From Zopfochytrium polystomum (Eukaryota; Chytridiomycota; Chytridiomycetes; Chytridiales; Chytridiaceae), in the NCBI GenBank assembly GCA_025765615.1, contig JAIVFJ010000064.1, forward strand, positions 1-64,000: a stretch of 64,000 nucleotides of DNA. The letters are read 5' to 3'. The translations under genes were made by a program, and so were the position numbers. Below the pieces are notes generated by a model that was given only the letters and a program-made list of their open reading frames with translations, was not told the origin of the DNA and did no database searches. Below are positions 33,787 to 44,699 of the stretch, in pieces. How positions within the stretch are numbered: the stretch's first letter is position 1; each line of letters opens with the position of its first letter.

Positions 33787-35257
33787 CTACTTCTTGTCAA
33801 TGAGATTGCTGAAAAATGGAATGCTTGCTTGGGCAACGGTAAAGCTGAAAATAAGCTTGGGTCCGACGACCAGAATTTTCGGCACCAATCCCTGAAACCA
33901 AATTTGTAAGACGGCGAATCTGCCATTACGTCAAAGAAATTTCAGCCAAGACGTACCTTGAAAAAAGCACCCAGGCCTTCCTCGCGAACCATTTTGGTAA
34001 CAATTGACCACCCTCCCTCTGCGTTATCGAATGACTTGGCTTGTATCCGAGTTTTGACGACGTCCAGCTGCATCGGCGGGCGTGTTGAGTGAGTTCTTCG
34101 GGTAACGCTTCGCTCTTTCCATAGCCCTCAACCCCCCTTCTATGTGCTTTTTCGCTTTTCCCAAAAAGGAGTTTCTTCACGGCCACAACTTACCGGCGCT
34201 GAAACGGTGATGCTAGCAATGGCGCCGCCGATGGATGCGCAAAAGTTTTGGAAAAAGGTAGCTTTGCTGTAGTCCCTCAGGCCAAAGATCTTCTCCTTAA
34301 CGATGGCGGAGCCGCCAAACAGTGCGAAAGAACCCGGAGCATTTCGGGCTGCTGTCCACGAAGCGCCGCGGTAAAGACCCCATCCTTCTTGGTAAAGGAT
34401 CTGCGCAAGACCCTTGCCGCGAAGAGATTCAGGGTTGGTCTGCATTTTGATTTTGAGGACGTCCATGGGGAGGAGGATGATTTCGCCGACGCCAATGATA
34501 CTGCGTCGCCCACCGAAGAAAAGTGCGAAGAATGAAACAAGAGAGGGTAGAAAGCGCAGAAATGAATGATCACGGGGGTTGAATGCGACCATAGAGTTGA
34601 AAAAATCCTCTATACCTTCCAGCCGTTGCGTGCATCATGGTTTTTGCGTTCTTTTCGCCAAAAGTTGATGCAAAAACACCGCGGAAATTTGCGTTCAAGT
34701 AGTCGTTGACGAAAGGCTGACCACCAAATTTGTAAATCCGCTGCAAAATCTTATACCCAGCAGCGAAGCCGAGGCCAGGGAAGAGTGCGATGTATTTTGA
34801 CAGTGTTCCTTTTTGGGCGGCGTCCTGGCAGCAAGCAGAAGGAACATCAGAATTTTCGACTGAACAGAGCTCTGCGTTGATGCTCACGTACCCGGAAAAT
34901 AACCGAGTTGAGGGTGGTTAGGCCCTGCGAAAAAGTTTGGCCGTTACGGAACGGCTGCACCGAGAAAAAGGCGGTCGATGCAGGCCGACGTAGAACGAAC
35001 GCAAAAAGAAGCAGTGTGAGCCGTTGAGCCGTTTGTTGGTACCATGTAAAAGGAAAGGTGATTGAACAAGGTAGTTTCGGTCGATCATTCATGCCTCAGG
35101 AACTACGTACCTTCTCCTTGCTTGTCATGAGCCGCTTCGCGACTGTGTCGACCGGATGGAAGCCGAGCAGCTCAAGAATGCCCGATGTTGCCGAGCCAAG
35201 GAGCCGGGCGGTTCCGGACTCTTTGCTGTTCTTTCCGGATGCGATCGGCGGGGACAT
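33787..35257 (-). CDS. GGC1: Mitochondrial GTP/GDP carrier (Ggc1-like), six exons
   Basis: Inner-membrane mitochondrial carrier predicted to exchange GTP and GDP, supplying the matrix with GTP; in yeast Ggc1 also affects iron homeostasis. Exons: 35257-35111, 34954-34892, 34824-34616, 34500-34194, 34067-33957 and 33891-33787, all with GT...AG introns. The joined frame is 313 codons, close to the usual 300 residues. All three carrier signatures are visible: PVDTVAKRL (residues 35-43), LLPMDVLKIK (149-158) and P-LDVVKTR at the exon 4/5 join (242-248). Diagnostic stretches include LFPGLGFAAGYKILQR and GASWTAARNAPGSFALFGG, typical of Ggc1 rather than other carriers. The start was chosen because the N-terminus MSPPIASGK leads straight into the first transmembrane repeat. 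It appears intact despite dense transposon debris on its downstream side. Confidence 0.92.
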
Positions 35258-35642
35258 TTGTGGGTCGTCGGCTGTCTAGCACAGACGGGGGGGGGACTGT
35301 GGGAAGGATGGGTGTGAGGGTGAGGATGGGTCGATCTCGCCGTGTGGTCGGCTGTCGGTTGGTGGTGACGGTCGAGAGTGGTTTGCCTATCTCTTATATA
35401 TTTTTATTTAATTTTTTTTTTTTTTTTTTTGGATCAACCAATACATCACATTTGCAAATAGAGATGGATTATTTTTCCTTCTTCTTTTTTTGTATATATG
35501 TTTATTATCAAAATATTTTCTTTTGTTGGTGTGAGAAAAGTGAAGGAAATGGGGTTGTTTTTGGTTTTTTTTTGATTCGATCGTGACAAGGATCCAAAGC
35601 CGATCCGAGCTAAAATCCCGATCTGGTCCACACGTTAAATGA

Positions 35643-36135
35643 ACACGACTGCTGCTTCAACCTGACGGTCGACTCACAGACTGTGGAGTATGAAACGGTC
35701 GAGCTCCCTGACGGCGACTCTGTAATGCATTACCTTCTCAACGCAACCAACCCTCTCTTTCTCCAACCCGTTCGAAGGCAAAGCCCACGAAGAAGTGACT
35801 GGTTCGCCAACTCCCCTTCCCGTTATCACGCTTGCAAACCCACAGCTTGCCGTTGCGTGTGCGCTTTACCACCATGGCTCTCATTGTTGTGGACCTTCTT
35901 CCCGCTGTCGTCACTGGCCGAAACACTGACACGATCAAAGTTTTGGCCGATCGGCGTGGAAGGAACTGACACGCTGACGGATTGGATCGGCAAGCACGCT
36001 GAAGGAATCGAAACGCGTTGGTCGTTCAGGATGAGTTTGAGGCTGAGTACCGGGAAACGCGACCTCCGCTACCAGGTCGAGTCAATGATCCAAAACTGGC
36101 GGTTCGAGGTGCTGGTTCCTGGTGCGACTGAATAG
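35643..36135 (+). CDS. Hypothetical protein or exon remnant
   Basis: The frame includes YETVELPDGDSVMHYLLNA near the start and a plausible C-terminal segment (LRYQVESMIQNWRFEVLVPG) before the stop at 36135. The middle (35760-35930) reads better in another frame, so it may be spliced or broken. No family recognised. It lies between GGC1 (divergent) and the aminotransferase relic (convergent). Confidence 0.35.
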
Positions 36136-36191
36136 GATAGCCTGGCTATCTTGGCAGCGGGAACGGGTAGTAAGTTCGAAAAGAGGCTTTA

Positions 36192-37115
36192 TTAAAACAG
36201 GTTACCGCCAAAGGAAACTCGCACCAACTTAGATGGCGAGAATGTGGCCAACTTTGCTGGGCCTATTCTCCTGTCAAGCCCGTGAACGTTCCTGACAACG
36301 CGAAGATGACCTCGTGACATTCCCGTCATTGTTAGTGGAAACGCGACTTGATTTCCGCCACCTGCGCCACCGTAGGCCCGTGAACGAAAACATGCCGATT
36401 TGAGAGGTGATGTTAGACCAGTCGCCCGGCGTCTGCAGCTCACGAAGGTACGCAACGACCGCCTCGACCGCCTGCGAATTGCAATGATCCCGTTCGCCAT
36501 CGTGAGTGGGTTGTCTTCCCTCCGAGGGGTTGGCAGCAACGACGAGGCAATAAAAAAGAGAAAAAAAAGCAAGCAGAATCATGCTTGAGAAACTAGCGCA
36601 TTGTCAAGAGGTCGTCCCAACTATTCACAAAGTGCTCCGTCGAACAAGCATCAACAGTTCGTCCCCGAAGTATCCCGGACGAGAGAGGACCAAAAAGGCC
36701 TCACCATTCCGCATATAACGCCGGATCGTTGAGCACAGGTTCACGATCCTCACGCCAAACCGCGGGGTTCGAGAACGCGGCGCGGATGAGCCTGCACAGC
36801 TCGGTGCGGACGGCGGGCGACTCGACGACGACGGTGAGGGCGCCGGCGCACTCGCCGTTCAGGCCAAAGTTCTTCGAAGAGCTGTGCACCACAAACGCCT
36901 GGAACCCGCGCAAGTAGCGGACCGCCCACGCCAACGACCCGGACGCGAAGCCTTGGTACCGCGCAGTCGAAGCAGGGGAAGTGCGATTCCGCGGTCATGA
37001 TGACGGCGATTTGCTGCCACTGCGCGTGCGTCGGGTCGACGGCGGTCGAGTCGCATAGAGCAAGATCGAGCCGTTGGGGGCTTTCTGGGAGGTTGAGGGG
37101 GGAAGGGGGGGTGGT
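36192..37115 (-). pseudogene. Aspartate aminotransferase C-terminal part, decayed
   Basis: Aspartate aminotransferase transfers the amino group between aspartate and 2-oxoglutarate using PLP. Read leftward from near 37090 one sees APNGSILLYA, then VDPTHAQWQQIA and HFPCFDCA, then YQGFASGSLAWAVRYLRGF. The PLP-lysine segment follows (VVHSSSKNFGLNGECAGALT), with LNDPALYAEW, and after a likely intron QIGMFSFTGL near 36390. A one-base insertion separates FDCA from YQGF (near 36962), another shift lies before VDPT, and a further one follows QIGMFSFTGL. The PLP-contacting HNPTG motif reads CDSTA. The N-terminal half is absent. A pseudogene is most likely, although sequencing errors could explain single-base shifts. 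Confidence 0.75.
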
Positions 37116-37348
37116 GGAAGCAGGAGAGCTATAAAGGGGGCACACTTGATAAGCAGTGGCTGCTGGTACCTCTGGTAACACCGCCCAATCACCCCAATCG
37201 AACAACCCGTGTCACCAGAGGAAGCTGCGGCTTCGCCTCCACAAGCCTCTCCTTCGCGACTAACCTTGGCAGCCTCCGTTGAGGCTTCCATCCTCAGCCG
37301 AAGTAGCTTCCGCACCAATCTCCGCTAAGTCTTCTCCCCATCACGCTG

Positions 37349-38052
37349 TTGCAGAAGTCCGGGCCACAGATCACGGAGTTACTATCTCACCCTTGTCTCT
37401 CACCACCTCATCAACTTCTGAGCAGCTTGCAGCACTTGTGCCCTCTTGTGACCACGAAAGATGTAACTACCGTTTCCCGTGAGGCCGTCAGTTCCACTGC
37501 TGCTACGGGTCCTGTCATGGTATCCCTGGTGGCGCCACTGGTGTCCCCAACAAAGGGTAGCCAAGATCAGTACGCCCTGTGCCTGTGGGACTACACGGCC
37601 ATGGAGGTGATTATTTGCCCATTATTATTCCAAATCCACTATCCTTTCTGCATGATAGACCAAGCTTCTTACATGGCCCACTAGGACAATGAAATTTCGT
37701 TCAAGGCTGGCAATCGCATCCTGGTTTTGGATCTTTGCAATGAAGATTGGTACGAGGGTAGAATCGGTGCCAAAGTCGTCTTCTTTCCTGCAGATCGCGT
37801 AGAACTCCTTTCGATCTCGACCCCACTTCCGCTGCGGGCTCTGTACCGTCGTCCGCCCCCGCCGCCGCCGCCGCCAACGACTCGCCCCTGCTCCTCGCTG
37901 CATCGCCTGCCCCACTCATTTCCCCTCAGCGCGCGCACTGCAGTCTCGACAAAGACCAAGACATGGCGACGCCAACCAACCGCAGCAAGGATTTTGTGAG
38001 TGCTGCTGCTAACTCGTCGGGAGCGATCGCGACACAATCTCGTTGTTAGTCT
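37349..38052 (+). CDS. SH3-domain protein, 3' end cut by a Copia element
   Basis: Two exons joined by a 68-nt intron (37617-37684, GTGATT...CACTAG) encode a clear SH3 domain: ALCLWDYTA (the ALYDY motif), then EISFKAGNRILVLD, then EDWYEGRIG and FFPADRVELL. SH3 domains bind proline-rich ligands in actin, endocytic and signalling proteins. The upstream exon is Ser/Thr/Pro-rich; an earlier frame from 37279 suggests more coding sequence and a possible frame change near 37440. Downstream is a PPPPPPPP run, then a basic tail. The coding signal ends near 38000 where Copia-derived sequence starts. The partner protein and full length are unknown. Confidence 0.6.
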
Positions 38053-38159
38053 TGTTGCACACGGATTTGTTGTTTTACTTTTTCTATTGATTTTTCTCTT
38101 TCGACAAGTCATCCTTTCAGAAGAACAACAACACAGAAGTGCAAGCATGAACTCCCACA
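38053..38159 (-). repeat. Probable short 3' LTR of the minus-strand Copia element
   Basis: On the minus strand a purine tract (GAGGGGGAG, near 38160-38170) is followed by TGTGGGAGTTCATGC. The plus strand at 38053 begins TGTTGCACACGG. TG...CA ends and the position after the RNase H stop fit a 107-bp LTR, but the outer end is a guess. Confidence 0.4.
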
Positions 38160-38620
38160 CTCCCCCTCATGCGCGACACCCTTCTACCCACTAAATTGAA
38201 GTCCCAATGCTTCTGCATGCTTCCTGAACACAGAGGGTCCCAACGACTTGGTAAAAATGTCCGCAACCATCTCCGTTGTCGGCTTGTGCTCAACAGAGAT
38301 GACTTTCTCATGCTGGATTTTCTCCCACACAAACTCGACCTTCACTACCTCGTGCTTGGTACACTCGAGGTTCCAGTCCCCCGTCACTGTCTTGATGATC
38401 GAGGTGTTGTCTTCGTAGATAGTAGTTGGCCCTGAATCAGGGAGACCAATCTCCCCCAACAGTCCGCGCAACCAAATCACTTCCTTCGTGGCCTCCAAGA
38501 GGCCCTCCAATTCTGCCACTGTTGTCGACGTTGCAACTGAGGCTGCGCATTTGCTCTTCCAGCTAATAGCACAGTTTCCAAGGAAGAATACAAATCCATA
38601 GACAGACTTTGCAGACACTT

Positions 38621-38993
38621 TGTCAGGAACAGGGCAGGACAGGACAAGGCAGACAAGGAACTGAGAGGAGTGATGATTGTATTGGAAACAATAATTCACT
38701 TGAGGGATGGGACAGGTCCCCCCATCCCCCTTTTATACCTTTTGAGAGTCTTCCTTGTCAAGACTCAAAGAAAGTTCCAGAAAGAGCAATTAGTAATACA
38801 ATGATACCAATGATACCAATGACAACAAGACAAGTCAGGAAAGCAAAGAAGGTTCCAGAAGGTTCCACAAGGTTCCATGAAGGAATGTTCTAGAAGGTTC
38901 CAGAAGGTTTCCAGAAGGTTCCATGAAGGAATGTTCTAGAATGTTCCAGAAGGTTCCAGAAGGTTCCATGAAGGAATGTTCTGGAAGGTTCTG
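38621..38993 (-). repeat. Chromovirus LTR fragment with expanded GGTTCC repeats
   Basis: The 3' LTR terminus is intact (TGTCAGGAAC at 38621 on plus), but the 5' terminus (CATAACA on plus) is missing. The short-repeat block GGTTCCAGAA/GGAATGTTC is longer than in any other copy here. It interrupts the Copia RNase H at 38620. Without the other terminus no target duplication can be read. Confidence 0.8.
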
Positions 38994-40134
38994 CCTCCCA
39001 GTGTTTGTCTGTTGCATTGGCCATAACTTGGCCCAACCGTCCAACAGCAAACGATAAGTCTGGTCGAGTCCAAACTGCTGGGAAATTCAAGCAGCCCACC
39101 AATTCTTGCATGGGCTTCTCTGTTCGTGGCTCTTCACCACGCTTCTCCAGAACACGCCCTGGCACCATTGGAGATAGTCCTGGCATTTTCCATCCCAAAT
39201 CTGGTCAGGAACTCGTGGAAATTCAATGAGTTGCTCAATCGAATCTCCCCCTTCTCTCGGTCCTGTTGCACACTTGATTCCAATATAGCACTCCAGCCTG
39301 CCCACATCACACAACTCCAAAGTAGCGTTCAGGTGAGTCCAGAACTTCTCAAAGCTCGCCTTTGCGGAGGCATAATAGAATGTCAGCATATCATCTACAA
39401 ACAATAGGACTGCCATAAAGTCTGGATTCCCTAGCTCCCCCTTTAGGAAGAGGCAAGGGTCGTGCTTTGATGGTCGAAATCCATTCTTCTCCAACCACTT
39501 GCGAGCGGTCTTGTACCAGATCCGCCCTGCCTGTTTTGTCCCATACAGGGTCTTCTGTAATAGGCAATAGAGCCTCTCCCCATTTGGCCCAATTACCTTG
39601 TATCCATCCAGCTGTTCCATATAGACTTCCTCATCCATGAGTCTGTTCAAGTATGCTGCACAAATATCACTTTGGTGAATTTCCATATCAAACTCCAGAG
39701 CCAGTACAAGCATCAGCCGAAAAGTTTGTGCTCATGCTGTCAGTGAGTATGTCTCAGTGTAATCAAGTCCATAAATCTGGCTGAATCCTCTCCCAACCAG
39801 CCTCGCCTTCCTCTCCAACAAGTTTCCGTCTGCGTCTTTCCACCTCTCCAAGTGCCACTTCAATCCAATAGGTTTGGGACCTGGTGGGAGTGGTTTCAAT
39901 GTCCACGTCCCATATTCGTCAAGTGTTTTCATCTGCTTATCCATAGCAGCTTTCCAACTCTTCCACTCGGGGTCACGTTTGACCTCTCCAACAGAATTGA
40001 AAGCAAAGTTTGCTCGCCCCCAGTTGCTTTCTTTCCCTTCTTCTTGCGTTCCAGGAAATCAGATACTGCTTGTTCTCGCGGAGTACGCTCTCAATCTTGT
40101 TGCATCTGTATGCACTCACTACAGCGCTCCTGTG

Positions 40135-40192
40135 GTGAGCGGGGTGGTGAGCGAGGTGGTGAGCGAGGTGGTGAGCGAGGTGGTGATGGCTG
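40135..40192. repeat. 12-bp tandem repeat in the Copia linker
   Basis: About four units of GGTGGTGAGCGA. On the minus strand they encode repeated S-P-P-R in the disordered linker of the Copia polyprotein. Confidence 0.7.
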
Positions 40193-40524
40193 ACTCACAG
40201 GGGCGCTTGGCTGTTCCGTTGACGGCACGTGCACTTGCAAGCCTGGCTGTGGCCTTGTTGCTGCATTTTCCCACGCTTCTGAGTCTGTATCACTTTCACT
40301 CGTACTCTCGCTGTCTGTGTCTGCAGCTGGTGCTTCCCCCTCGCCAGTGAGAGGGACATCATCATCATCCAAATCAGATCCTGTATTGGAGCGATGATGC
40401 CTTTGGCTTGAGTGTGAGGGAACAGTAGCTTTTGAGGTAGAATCGCTCGGGTGACCAGTGAGAGTCTCGTCAAACCGCACATTTTGAGCAACAAATATTT
40501 CGTTAGTGGAGCTTCAAGAGAACT

Positions 40525-43212
40525 GTGGAACACTTTGAGCTACAACACAGTAAAAAGGTAGCCGCTATCCGCTGTGACAGTGGTGAACTTTACTCAGTGA
40601 ACTCCTTCAAAGTTTCGGCATCCCAGCAAAGTCCACCCATCATGCTTGAACCCAGTCCTCCTTACACCAAGGAATTCAATGGACTGGTAGAACGGCAGAT
40701 TGGAATAATAAAGGAGATGTCAGCGTGCATGTTACTGGAGTCGCGACTTCCGCACTCATTTCTTCCCTACGCCCTGTGCTATGCGGCATACATCAAAAAC
40801 AGAGTTCTTCACAAAACCACAAAAACTATACCCTACCAACGCTGGTTTGGCTCATTTCCTACACTCAACCATCTCGCACATTTGGTTGTTTAGCGATCTT
40901 CAAAACGCCTAAGGAAAAACACCCCATGACCTCATGGAAGGGAACGCTGGGAATCTTTTTGGGTTTCAAAGGAAATAGACTTGCAGTCCTCTATGACCTT
41001 GCAGGGCGTATGATCACTGAGCAGTACCATGTGAAATTCCATGAAGATATCTTCCCAGGTTTAGACTGCAAAGTCAAAGACCTGTTTAAAGATTTGGGTT
41101 CCATCCAAGCAACTTCCGGTCCCCAACGCCCAACTCAGGCTCAACTCAACAAGTTTGGGAAATCGACTCCAATGATGACTCCTCAGATCCTGAATCTGAG
41201 AGCAAGGAATCAAGCGAGATAGAAATCCAACCTTCTCTCATTCTCGACTTAGATCTGAAATGAGATACTCTCTACTCAGACTCTGAATCTGAACCAGAAC
41301 AGGAGGAAAGAGATGACTATAGCCTCACAGCTAAGATACCTGAAATTCAAATAAAAGTAGCGGACCATCCAAAGTCCTTTTATGCAAGAAGGTACTTGCG
41401 TGCAATGGTTGCCCATATTCGCAACAAGCGAGTATCAAGGCTTCAATTCCGCGAACTCTTCCATCGCATTAAGGCATTATTGGCAACCACCGATGAGGAT
41501 CCAGTAACTGTGTTTCCCACAGAGAAATTACATCTCCAAGATTTGCCGCCGCTTCCTTCAACACTTGGAGAAGCCATGAATTCCAAATACGCAAAGTTTT
41601 GGATGGCAGCAATGAACAGTAAGTTCAAATCTCTTATGGATAAGCAGACATGGGAGCTAATTCCAAAAGCGGACGGTATAAGGCCTATTAAGCCAAAATG
41701 GGTCTTCGCCTACAAACTTGACAAAGACGGTTTCCTATTACGCTTCAAAGCAAGGCTTGTAGCAAAAGGATTCACTCAAATCCCAGGCATAGATTATGAC
41801 GAAACATCAAAAATGGATCTGTCCGCACTGTACTTGCATTAGCGGCTATTTTCGAATGTTCCTCGAAAGTCTTGATGTAGACACGGCATTCCTCAATGCC
41901 ACTGTTGATCGCAACATTTTCATGCTACAACCCCCTGGTTTTGAGAAAAAAGGAGCTGACCACATTCTTCTAGTATGCAAATTTCTCAAAAGTATTTATG
42001 GGCTGCACCAATCTGGTCGCCAATGGTACCAAATGCTTAGAGATTTTCTACTTGAAATTGGCTTTGAACAACTCAAATCAGACAACTGCCTCTACACAAG
42101 AAAAAATCCAGACAGCTATACTCTGCCTAGCAACAGTGCATGTCAATGATGTAATTCTTGTGAGTAAATCCCAGGATGTCATCCAAGATGTCAAAGATAA
42201 GTTTCGCAGCCGCTACAGTATCAAAGAAAATCCTGACTTCAACTACGCCCTTGGGCTCGAGGTCGAACAGATAAGTAATGGTATTTGGTTAGGCCAAAAG
42301 AACTATATTCTGTGCATTCTTGAAGAATGTAATCTTCGGGGAACAGGAATCATCCCAAAGGTTAAACAGACACCAATGTCCTTATCATGGGTTCATGACG
42401 ACGCATCTGGCTATCTTGACAAGAGAGAACAGGATCAATTCCTTAGTACACTCATGAAAGTAGACTATGTTGCTAATCAAACTCGTCCAGATATTGCACA
42501 TGCTGTATACGCCTTGCAACAGTATCAAGGAAAAGCGACTTTCTCTGACCAAAAGGCACTTGAACACCTGCTTCGATACCTCTGCGGAACATATGACGTT
42601 GGCTTGTTCTACACTTCCAACTGTAATTCCGGACTTCGAATAGTAATGAATGACTCGTTAGAGGCTGTTGAACATGCAGTTGGCATACCACAACCAGTAG
42701 GCTACGCTGACGCCAGCTATGCTGAAGAACCACGCCGAAAGTCGCGTTCCGGCCATGTATTCATACTTGCTGGAGCAGCAATCACCTGGTACAGCAAAAA
42801 GCAATCCTCAGTAGCCTTATCTTCAACTGAAGCTGAATATTACTCCCTTGCGGAAGCCTTCAAAGAGGCAATTTGGCTCAGGCAGTTGATGAGCGAACTT
42901 GGGTTCGATATCTCTAAACCCACGATTGTGAATGAAGACAACAAATCAACTATTGCTATAGCTAAAAACCCTATTCATCATGGGAATACAAAGCATATTG
43001 ATGTTCGTCTCGAGTTCATGAGGGACCATTTGGAGAAGAAGCATATTGAGCTGCGATATTGTCCAACGGATCTAATGGTGGCAGATATTCTCACCAAACC
43101 ACTTCCGGCAACGCAACATTCAAAGCTCATGTCACTTCTGGGGCTAGCAAGCTACGCTGATCTCCCAGGGAACAGTATTCTACCGCTTCAACACAGCCCT
43201 ACACACTTTTAA
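40525..43212 (+). pseudogene. Ty1/copia element A-plus: integrase C-half, RT, RNase H
   Basis: Starts inside the integrase core (IRCDSGELYSVNSF; then YTKEFNGLVERQIGIIKE with the catalytic Glu). It continues through the integrase C-terminus, an acidic linker, the RT N-terminus (WVFAYKLDKDGF; KARLVAKGFTQIPGIDYDET) and RT (VDTAFLNATVD; IYGLHQSGRQWYQ; VHVNDVILVSKS). RNase H follows (YADASYAEEPRRKSRSG; SSTEAEYYSLAEAF; DNKSTIAIAKNP; ADILTKPLPA), ending at 43212. At least three frame changes (near 40890, 41810 and 42120) inactivate it. Gag and the integrase N-terminus are missing at the head-to-head junction with the minus-strand Copia. A polypurine tract (TTGAGGGGGAG) lies at 43371-43381. Confidence 0.88.
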
Positions 43213-43381
43213 TTGTTCCGTGCTCACAGTCCAAGCGATATATCAGTGTTTTTGCAGGTTTTCTGGTATATTCGTCATGAGATATTGCGCTGGTTCAACT
43301 CCAGCTACAAGGTTGGTACTGTATATGCAGGCAATTTTCTCGTGTACTTGAGCAATCAATACCTCTCAAATTGAGGGGGAG

Positions 43382-43960
43382 TGTTGGAGTTTGCACACAT
43401 TACCTACACGTTTTAAGATCCTCTGACCTGGCTTCAAGAGTAACGATAAGTTAAGATGGCATAAGGGCTGATCCCAGTGTCATCTACACTTTTCTCAATC
43501 TCTGACACTGTACGAGTGCTTAGAGGTGGTTTCAATCCTCAGTCTGGGTAGACCACATCAGTGTGCTTCACGCTTGCAATTTGATAGGAATGATTACAGG
43601 AGCTTGACAGGGAGCCTGTCTTACTTCTTTGCACACATAACTCCATGGAAGTTCTGGCCAAATCAGCGTAATGCAACAATGATGTCATGCCTGCCTCCTG
43701 ACTCCTCAAAGTCTAAACTCTATCTCTCAGAGCTAAAAGGCTATCACAAAAGTCTGATTCCTGAGACCACCTGCAGTATAAAAGGGGGAGCCCCAGCAGC
43801 TCCAGAGAAGCATCATCCCAGATCCTGATCACATCTGCCTGTTCTCTCTCTACCCTTGAATGCAACAAACAAAAACCATTATTCTTATCTGAGTCAGCAT
43901 ACCCTCTACCTTGACCTGCGAAGCTCTCCAAGTTCAACCTCGGGTCGATACCTTGTTCGT
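43382..43960 (+). repeat. 3' LTR of Copia A-plus (3' end uncertain)
   Basis: Starts TGTTGGAGTTTGCAC right after the polypurine tract. It contains a TATA box (GTATAAAAGGGGG, near 43777) about 150 bp before the likely LTR end. The LTR from its 59th base onward is part of the 2,871-bp inverted repeat and recurs at 60626 on the minus strand. Confidence 0.65.
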
Positions 43961-44149
43961 ATAAGGCGCTTCGCTCTTACAAGAAAAGGGTGTGCTCTGC
44001 ACTCTAAACAAGACCAATCTGTCTGAGAGCATCGGCTCTCCATCTACTTTGGCAACAAAGGGCGCTTCGCTCTTAACAAGAGAAGGGCTCACACTCTAAA
44101 CAAGCTTTATCGCTCCACGCTGACTCAAGTCTGTTGGTGCCCTTCTGAC

Positions 44150-44500
44150 ACGCCAGGCGCAATCACCAACACATCTTCCCTGGCACCACACATCACTGAT
44201 GTCTCCCAGTTTGGAACTCGTGCCATTGCCCTCACCTTATCTATTGCTTGACGCTCCATCCTCCTGCAAAATATTTTCTGGCCTGCTGACCCCCAATCTG
44301 AGGAACTCCCTGACTTGCAAAAATGGTGCAACTCTCTTGCCTCATCTGACTCCACCTCACCCCACCAAGCCTACTGGTTTGGTGACGGGAATGCAATCAC
44401 TGACCGCCTTGACCACTCCAACAGAGCCCCCACACCTCCTTCTCGCCATGGGTTCCTCCCCAACCGCTTGAAAGAATTCGTTATGTTGGCTGATTGATGG
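44150..44500 (+). pseudogene. Gag-like relic downstream of an LTR
   Basis: Reads FWPADPQSEELPDLQKWCNS and ends RHGFLPNRLKEFVMLAD after a frame change near 44270. The position about 200 bp after an LTR fits a retrotransposon gag N-terminus. The same sequence is at 59566-59916 on minus. Confidence 0.4.
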
Positions 44501-44699
44501 ATTGGGCTGCTGTGGTGATGGGTGGAGTACACTACTAAAGGTGGTGGTGGTGGGAGGTTGAGCTTGGCTGCTGTCAGTCTTGTGTTTGTCTTTATACAAA
44601 ACTGTTACAAGGACCATCACTTGCAAAATGGTGCAAGTCATCTTTGCAGAGCAGTATCAGGTCAAAGCTCCTGCACACTGCTTACACCAGAAGACCCAA

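Larger units (their letters stand above)
38160..40530 (-). pseudogene. Ty1/copia element A-minus: linker, RT and RNase H
   Basis: Read leftward from the junction at about 40525: the integrase-RT linker (NEIFVAQNVRFDETL) with an acidic Ser-rich region and four SPPR-type repeats, the RT N-terminus (ERKARLVGRGFSQIYGLDY near 39770-39820), RT with LLFVDDML (near 39390), then RNase H (ATKEVIWLRGLLGEIG; EDNTSIIKT; VADIFTKSLG). Stops and frameshifts separate the parts. A fragment of the chromovirus LTR (38621-38993) sits between RT and RNase H. The 5' half, including the integrase core, is missing. Confidence 0.85.

Noticed and set aside
35400..35630. Phe-rich plus-strand frame upstream of the GGC1 start
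   Set aside because: It is an AT-rich intergenic region with a T20 run; no motif, and it lies in the likely GGC1 promoter.
38500..39000. CRISPR-like array of GGTTCCAGAAGGTTCC repeats
   Set aside because: Units are 9-11 bp, adjoining and without spacers; they form a tandem block of an LTR.
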